Source: Branchinecta lynchi
Lineage: Eukaryota; Arthropoda; Branchiopoda; Anostraca; Branchinectidae
Direction: 5' to 3'
DNA length: 64,000 nucleotides
Assembly (NCBI GenBank): GCA_023053575.1
Contig: JAKZAP010000005.1
Location: forward strand, 7,688,001 to 7,752,000
In this document: piece after piece, positions 57,720-64,000 of the stretch
How the letters are laid out: every line of letters starts with the position of its first letter
Position numbering within the stretch: the first letter of the stretch is position 1
Position numbers and translations under genes: made by a program
The notes under the pieces: model-generated
The model's input: only the letters and a program-made list of their open reading frames with translations
Database searches by the model: none
What the model was told of the DNA's origin: nothing

Positions 57720-59350
57720 AGCACGAAAATAAGTGTGTTAATTTTTCAGCCTGCTACTTGTCCTTAGAGAAAAGCTTTCATCAAGTAAGGGAAAAACTGG
57801 AATATCCAGTTTCACAGAAGTGCGAAAAGTATCACAAGAGATCGCCAGATTGCGTGTGGAATTAATGAAAAACTCATTTGGGGGAGGTTTTACAGCGGGT
57901 AAGACGTTTCCGGTAGGGAGTACCGGTACACAGTAGTAAGGTACACACTGAAACCAAAACAGGCCGATTCCAATAATTGTGAGGCGTGTAGGTGAATTGT
58001 AAGCGGCAATGGGATGTTGGACCATATTCATCGTCGGCGATGAGGGGCTTGCAACTTTTGCTAGTTGGTGTACCTGATAGTTGTTTCCGGTGTATTTGGT
58101 GGTAAGAACAATCTGGTTCCAGATAGTAAGACATTTAGAGGACTCGTAAGTAAGAATCAGCTGTTATGTTATAACTATTTTCGGCCATGAGGGGTTTGCA
58201 ACTTTTGCTAGTTGTTGTACCAGTTATTTGTTTCGAGTGTGTTTGATGTGTATCACGGGAGAGGGACTCGTTAGTTCTAATCGGTTGCTAGAATGAGGGG
58301 CTGGAATTTTCTGCAAATTAGTACACATTCTACTCGATCTCTGTAAATATGAGGGTAAGAAATTACCCTCATATTTACAGTATTTGGCACTGTAACCAAG
58401 AATTGAGTGTGTACGCAACGGATACAAATGATAGTGCTAAATAACGACGTAGTTTCGCAATAGTTAGCAGATAATCATCTATAGTCATTTGATACTGAAG
58501 AGTTACGGATAGTTTGATAATAAAATTAGATTATATAAGGTATTGTTCCAAGTTTTCATTGGTCCCGATGTCTACGATTGAAAGGATAAAGTTTATATGA
58601 CTGCAAAGTCAGTAGGCTAAAGTCCCTTTCTTCCGACATTCTGTTGTTATTGTTTTTTCGACGCCGAGGGATAGCCTTTGATCATGTTATGGTTTCGAGG
58701 GATTGACAACTTCAGTGGAGGGGTATACATTCAGACATAGTGTACAAACTAAAACAAAGAGAGACGTAACCCAACTGTGAGACAAGTCAGGGACTTGTAA
58801 CTAACAATTGGCTGTTACACCATAATCATCTTCGGCGGTGAGGGGTTTCCGACTTCTCCTAGTTTGTGTACCTATTTTGTTTACGGTATTTTCGATGATT
58901 AAGAAAATTTGGTTCATCGTCGTTCAAGAATCGGTTGCTAAATTGTCATTTTCATTAGAATGGTCTATGGCGATGGTCTATCATTGTAACCTACAATTAA
59001 GTCTTAACACAACGGATACAAATGATAATGTAAAGAAAACGTCATGGTTTCGCAATAATTAGTAGAGTGGCGTCTATGGTATTTTGATCCTGAAAAGACA
59101 CGGGAAGCCTTATAGTACCAATTAGGTCATATAAGATAGTGTTCCACATTCTCCCGAGTTACGATGTCTACGATTGAAAAGGATAAAGTTGAACTGGCTG
59201 CAAAGACTACTTCCGACACTCTGTTGCTTTTTTGTTTTGTGATTACAGAAAAAAAGTCTTCTTGGATTGTAACATACCATTTCAAAAACCTCGATGGGTT
59301 GACAACTTCATCATTTAACCGTTCGCGAAGAATCAAAACCAAAGTGTCAC
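57720..59350 (-). repeat. Repeat D, reverse orientation, clustered copies
   Basis: Motifs reversed from 16.9-18.0 kb recur: GTACACACTGAAACCAAAAC, GAGGGGTTTGCAACTTTTGC, GAGGGGTTTCCGACTTCTCC and GGGTTGACAACTTCATC. At least three diverged copies. A perfect hairpin (58341-58380) lies inside. Confidence 0.55.
58341..58380. repeat. Perfect 18-bp stem hairpin with GAAA loop
   Basis: CTGTAAATATGAGGGTAA is followed by GAAA and then its exact reverse complement. No repeat D copy elsewhere in the window shows the second arm, so it may be a local inverted duplication. Confidence 0.95.
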
Positions 59351-59860
59351 TTTAGTCAGCAAAGCCGAACCAAGGTTGCTGCAACACTTCACGTTGACTG
59401 CGTAACGTAGGTCTAGTTTTAAAGTGGGACTGTGTATGGATTTTTGCTGCGGCATTTATCAAGACTTTCTCTACTAACTCATTCTGCTTCTGTCAAGTTC
59501 TGCTTCTGTCGAGTTTTCAGAATTCGTTTGAACGTTGGAAACATCTCATGACAGATTAAATTCAGGGGAGCCCAGGAAATGACAAAAGTAAAAGGAACTG
59601 ATCTAGAAACAGACAAGTTGAATTAAAACACGGTAAATACAAATCTGAGGAAAATAACTTAATGCTTTGAACACGAAGAACTCTATTACCGATGATAGAT
59701 ATTGATTTTTATAGATGACGCAATTCTTGAGTACTAGCTCTAGGGATCATCCGAATAGTTTTTCCAAACAACCTCTACAAAACTTCCATCGTTGTCCTGC
59801 GACTATTCTTGTACAAGCACTGTTTATTTTACGACCCAAATACATTTAACTATGTTGCCA
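59351..59860. other. Intron 5 sequence, nothing recognised
   Basis: Direct short repeat near 59490-59515 (CTGCTTCTGTCAAGTT and CTGCTTCTGTCGAGTT). No gene signal. Confidence 0.4.
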
Positions 59861-60075
59861 GTACCCGCCCCAAGAAAGGTACAAAAAAGCACTTGCAGTT
59901 GGGCGGGTACATAAAACTCATTTCCTAACTAATAATTAACTAGAAACAAAACATACCAGAAAATAGCACTAAAACAAGAAATAATAACCAATCTCTCATC
60001 AACTCATTTAATAATAATAATGAGAAAAAAGAAAAATTAGAAGAAAAACAAGAAGAAAAAACTATGAACCTTGGC
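59861..60075 (-). mobile_element. LINE 3' untranslated region with stem and A/T tail
   Basis: Downstream of the ORF2 stop on the minus strand. It holds (TTA)n-like text at 60009-60021 and an inverted pair GTACCCGCCC (59861-59870) / GGGCGGGTAC (59901-59910). The exact 3' end is unknown; the stem may be part of the element or of its flank. Confidence 0.45.
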
Positions 60076-62628
60076 CTAACAAATACGTTTTGCCAGGCCA
60101 GGCCAGGTGAGCCAGGTGCTCAGCCGCCCGAATGCTCTCCGGAGTAGAGCATTCGGGAGCATAAAAACATCACTGTGGCATTTCCACGAAAGATTACAAT
60201 CAATGTAAAAACCTAAATAACGGATTTCCTGAACCTGAACTACAGGCTTATTATCAAATAGAATTCTACCATTAATATCACTGGGCTTACCAACTCTAGA
60301 ATATAAAATAAAATTAGTCTTAGCAACGTTTACTGAGAACAAACTCAATCTAGTAAATACGGAAAAGTTTCTCAGGACACCATTCACTTTCAAGACAAGA
60401 CTATCCAAACAACGACTAGAAAACGTGACTGCAGTGTCATCAGCGAATGACGTTAAGCAACAATCCAGAAGATAAAACCTCATGCTATCTACGTAAACCA
60501 GATAAAGAAGTGGACCAAGAACCGACCCCTGCGGCACACCACACGACACTCGATAAGGGGAAGAAAAAACATCATCAATCATCACTTTAAGAGACCTCCC
60601 GCACAAATGACTTTCAGACCATTTCAGACTCACTCCTTTAATACCCAAGCATTCTAGCCTCTGCAATAAAATTCTAAAATCTACCGTGTCAAATGCTTTC
60701 CTAAAATCAAAAAATACTGTTAGGGGGATCTCACCTTTTCCTAAACAGTTATTTACAAAATCAACAAGATGAATGGCAGCATGACTAGTAGAATGACCTT
60801 TTCTAAACCTGAATTGGGTGTCACTGAGTAGGCTGTGTTTCGTGAGATGGTCATATAGACGACGATGAATCACTTTTTCCAAAATTTTTGAAAGTAGAGG
60901 CAGTATCGAGATTGGTCTCCAATTACCGGCATCTGACCTGGCACCCCCTTTATAAAGTGGGATAACTTTAGCTTGCTTCAGCGCTTCTGGAAAGGTCCCT
61001 GTTTCTAGAGACAGGTTAATAATATGAAGGATACATGGTAGTATATACGTTATCACAGCTTTAAAAGTTCTAATATTCACGCCATCTATCCCAGCAGAAT
61101 TCAATTTTATGTTTTTCACTATCTTAATCACTTCATCATTTGTACACTTTTCAAATTGGAACTCAACACTGTCTCCACGAGAGTCCTCGAATTCCTCACT
61201 GAGAACATTTACCCTATCATACCTTACACTCTCTTGAATCGACAAGCCAATTTGAGAATAAAACTGGCCAAAATGATTCGCGACTACATTTTTATCACTC
61301 AGAGAACTTCCGTTTATATCAATGCATGGCGACTGGCTACTTTTCTGATTCCCCATGAATTCATTAATAACTTGCCATGTGGCTCTTGTATCTCCTTTAT
61401 TATCAGAAAACTTTTCTTCGAAATACTTCTTCATTGCTTGCCTTCTCATACTGTTCACCTTATTTCTCACTCCCTTGAAATCTGCAAAATCTCCGTCATC
61501 CTGACTATTCAGATATTGCTCATATAACATATTTCTGTTGTTTATCGTGTCTATTATTTCTTCCGTAATCCATGGCTTGCGGGGATCGTCCTTCTTTTGA
61601 TTTGCCAGTCGCAAGGGACATGTTTACTCATAAATCGGTTGAAAAATGGACATGAACTGGTCATAAGCTAGAGAAGAGTCATCGGAAATCTCAAGGACAG
61701 AGTCCCACTTAATACAACTCAACTCCACGGCAAAGTTATTCAGATTTTGCTTTTTCAGCTCACGTGTCAGTATTTTCTTTGAAGGGATACGTCCATTTTT
61801 AAGACACGTCACATGAGCAATTACCAGGAGATGATCCGAGCCAGGATATATAATCACATTAGAACAGCTTTGACTCAAATAACTACGTCCCACGAAAACG
61901 TTATCAATTAGGGTCGCTGAATGACTAGAAATTCGGGTGGGTACACAAGTTAAAGGGTAAAGATCATTCGAAACTATATAATTAAAAAAATCCAAATTAT
62001 CACCTGAAAGCTCTAAAAGATTAAAATTAAAATCTCCCATACAAAAAAAATCCATTCTTGTAGACGAAACCAACCTCATCAACTCATCAAAACCTGTGAG
62101 AAACTCATTTAATCGAGCACTGGGCGGCTTATACACCATACTAATTAAAACTTTTTTTCTTTCAATTTCCAATTCTAAACAAAAACTTTCAAACTTACCT
62201 TCTATCCATACACCCAAATCCTCCCTCACGATATACCTCATATTCTTCTCAATCAAAAATCCCAGGCCTCCTCGGTTGATAGTTGATCGGTTTCTTACCT
62301 CAAAATCGTATCCTGGAAAATAATAAGCCGAGAGAGATTGGTCAGCACTCAAAAAAGTTTCACAAATACCCATAATATCAAATTTTGAAGAAGATTTCTC
62401 AATTAACTGCAGAACATCTAAATATCCTCTAGTAAGGTGGCAATTCCACGAGTAAAGACACAGCGACATGTCTGAACTAACTTGCGACGGCAATATATAG
62501 GAACTTTCGCGAAGAGGCTTTGAACCAATAATAGGCAAGTCATCACGTCCAATTTGTGCCTCCAAATGATCTTCAATACGGAGCGGATTACACATAAATC
62601 TACTCAATGTAGAAAAACTATTCAACAT
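60076..62628 (-). pseudogene. LINE ORF2: endonuclease plus reverse transcriptase, one in-frame stop
   Basis: ORF2 of a non-LTR retrotransposon, needed for target-primed reverse transcription. 62628-61624 is the APE-like endonuclease: WNCH (residues 61-64), catalytic Glu in ICETF (about 90), YKPPSA (166-171), GDFNFN (198-203), IDNVFV (241-246) and SDH (264-266). A TAA at 61624-61626 then interrupts, and the same frame continues as the RT (61614-60076): fingers GNWRPISILP (230-239), palm FFDFRKAFDTVDF (301-313), GVPQGSVLGPLL (359-370), catalytic FADD (390-393) and a short thumb. All catalytic residues remain. The C-terminus stops about 120 residues after FADD, shorter than usual for this class, near a perfect 12-bp inverted repeat (60127-60157) and CCAGG repeats. 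Jockey/CR1 superfamily by motif; it lies antisense to the channel gene. Confidence 0.92.
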
Positions 62629-62788
62629 AAATAAAAACGTAAACTAACTTCCTTTCCCGCGAAAAAAAAAAATTCCGCGAAGAGGCTTTAAACCAATAAT
62701 AAGCAAATCATCACAAATGTTGAAGCAACTGAATAATACAAAGAAATAGTAATACGAATAAACACAAATAATCAACTTTTACTAAAAG

Positions 62789-63837
62789 CTAGAGGGTGTC
62801 AACAAGTGAGTGGATGCGTGTTGGGTGAATATCACCTTGCTCACGTTTGTAAACACGGCCACGATCAGTCCATACGTTCCTTACACCATACCTGTCTCTC
62901 GCACCATCGAGGATCACTTTTCTCATTTTCGTGAGATATTCAGCGACGAATACACCCGATTTTGCCAGCTTTGATTTCGCTTTGAAAACAGTATACGCCA
63001 TATCTTTCGTCGCGAATTTAAAGAGAACTGGCGCAACAGGCGTAGGTGTCTGGATATTCCCCGTGGCGTTCGGAAGACTAAAACGGTACACGGACAGCAC
63101 CTGTTCTTTTTGAACATTTACACCCATTCTCTTTGCTATTTCCAGAACAGCAGTACCCAGGTCAACCCGGGGGTCCTGTTTCACTCCAAAAAGCACCAAA
63201 GAATCAAGCAAACGCTCCTGATCGTAATCGTCCAACTTTTCCTCAATAGTAGCGACCCGAAGCTCTATTGACTGAATCTGGCTGTTCAGAGATGAAAACA
63301 TTTTTTCAACTTTCTCAAACTTTCCGTTGTATTCTAGCGTGATCGAATCATAAATTTCCGAAACAATCAGTTCAGGGTTTAGAGTGGCTTGTTGTGATGA
63401 GCCTCCTGCTCCTGCCACGGAAGCAATTTTTTCCTGAACTTTTTTCTCGATTTCTTTAACCAGGCCAGCCTTAACTTTTACTACTTCATCTTGTGCCAAA
63501 GTAAGCTGGTTTCGAAGTGCAGACGTTTTGCTCGAAGCAGTTGGATCAGCACCAGGGCCTTTTGTAACGTACTTTTTCAAAAACTGACAGTAAAGATCAG
63601 GAGAAGATTCACACTCGCGGAAAGCATGATTTACGCCCTTAGCCGTACTTTTCGAAGCTTCCGAATAATTGTCATCATACGAGAGAAGATTCGCTTCCAC
63701 CACAGTCTGAAACAACGAAATACAACGAATTTCGGTGTAGACTTTTCTTGGTTCGTAACGCTGACAATCCGTACTGGCCAAAGGGGATATCCCTTGAACT
63801 GAGCTACCGCCAAATCTCCCTTCTGAAACTGTACCAT
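62789..63837 (-). pseudogene. LINE ORF1: PWWP-like domain, coiled coil, FP-like RNA-binding C-terminus; frameshifted
   Basis: I start at the ATG at 63837-63835 because it begins MVQFQKGDLAVAQFKGYPLW, directly into a PWWP-domain pattern (GD-L-x-x-A-x-x-KGYPxWPxxI, here PLWP with a Phe where LEDGF has the cage Met). The domain continues with STPKFVVF; then the frame shifts around 63700-63740 into the long frame that runs to 62789, which supplies the rest of the fold (VVEANLLSYDD, KGVNHAF). Next come a charged coiled coil (about residues 90-195 of that frame, EIEKKVQEKI and VEKMFSSLNSQIQSIELRV) and a domain like the Baculo_FP/L1-ORF1 C-terminal type (DSLVLFGVKQ, FVAEYLTKMRKVI, VWTDRGRVYKRE), widespread in invertebrate LINE ORF1 proteins. 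ORF1 proteins coat LINE RNA. A 160-bp gap separates it from ORF2. The frameshift means this copy cannot make full-length ORF1p. Confidence 0.85.
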
Positions 63838-64000
63838 GATGAAAATAATGATCCAGTAAATCGAAAGTTTACTTATCTTTAGTGGACAGGGCCACGTCAT
63901 GCGGAGGCAGACACCCTTATGGATGGGGGCCCGGTGGAGCGTGGGAGCCTGTCAGTTTTTTCCACCGTACTCCGACATCCCAAATTGCTGCATTCAGATT
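63838..64000 (-). mobile_element. LINE 5' untranslated region
   Basis: Sequence upstream of the ORF1 ATG on the minus strand, up to the window edge. G/C-richer than the introns (GGGGGCCCGGTGGAGCGTGG near 63926). The 5' end of the element is not visible, so this copy may be full length. Confidence 0.5.

Noticed and set aside
62789..63100. Viral FP-like gene or integrated virus
   Set aside because: The FP-like domain is common in invertebrate LINE ORF1 proteins and lies next to a LINE ORF2 on the same strand; no viral neighbours.

Overview
The window is invertebrate animal nuclear DNA, most likely arthropod. It holds one spread-out host gene on the + strand, about 54 kb of it, with both ends outside the window. 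Five small coding exons (184-410, 32881-32963, 39866-40000, 48311-48540, 53676-53846) have canonical AG/GT borders and join without a frame break into 282 codons of a Cys-loop ligand-gated chloride channel subunit. By recalled family features it is closest to the arthropod pHCl (pH-sensitive chloride channel) group. It covers the second half of the extracellular domain, TM1, TM2, TM3 and the start of the cytoplasmic loop. The N-terminal exons, most of the loop and TM4 lie outside or were not found. The species cannot be named from the sequence; the large repeat-packed introns suggest a large arthropod genome such as a crustacean, springtail or chelicerate.

The introns are almost entirely transposon debris. 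(1) Non-LTR retrotransposons (LINEs), at least nine pieces on both strands, most 5'-truncated. The best copy (about 59.9-63.9 kb, minus strand) keeps ORF1, an AP-endonuclease and a reverse transcriptase. Its ORF1 begins with what looks like a PWWP chromatin-reader domain, which is the most novel item here. (2) Two families of satellite-like mobile repeats. Family A is about 0.8-1.6 kb with GGGATCCC palindromes at both ends. Family B is about 1.1-2.4 kb with a GGCACTTG/CAAGTGCC hairpin at one end and AAGTGCCATATGAGC near the other. Both carry GTCY-type microsatellite and internal tandem units of about 130 bp, an architecture like DINE-1/Helentron or pearl elements. (3) Non-autonomous hAT elements with CAGRGGCGT or CAGGGGTGGCC ends and 8-bp target duplications (10268-12095, 22157-24613 with 22870-23279 nested inside, 25969-26153). 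(4) An unclassified mid-repetitive sequence, here called D, at 7.8-10.3, 12.1, 16.9-18.0 and 57.7-59.4 kb.

Layout: 0.2-0.4 kb exon; 0.4-32.9 kb intron 1, with families A, B, D, hAT elements, LINEs and a large inverted repeat whose 1.55-kb arms lie at 26.6-29.2 and 30.9-32.5 kb; 32.9 kb exon; intron 2 with LINE pieces and a tight inverted pair of family A elements (37.97-39.74 kb) ending about 120 bp before the 39.9-kb exon; intron 3 with family A, a LINE reverse transcriptase and a local duplication; 48.3 kb exon; intron 4 with an hAT end, a LINE piece and a foldback; 53.7 kb exon; then intron 5 with minisatellites, D repeats and the PWWP LINE in antisense.

Several insertions can be read exactly because an empty copy of the target sits in the same window: the LINE at 27.5 kb in one arm of the inverted repeat, the hAT at 10.3 kb against 17.8 kb, family A at 46.4 kb against 45.5 kb, and family B at 14.4 kb inside a LINE whose reading frame closes when the insert is removed. 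No rRNA gene, CRISPR array or prokaryotic feature was seen. All family assignments come from reading motifs; no database search was possible.
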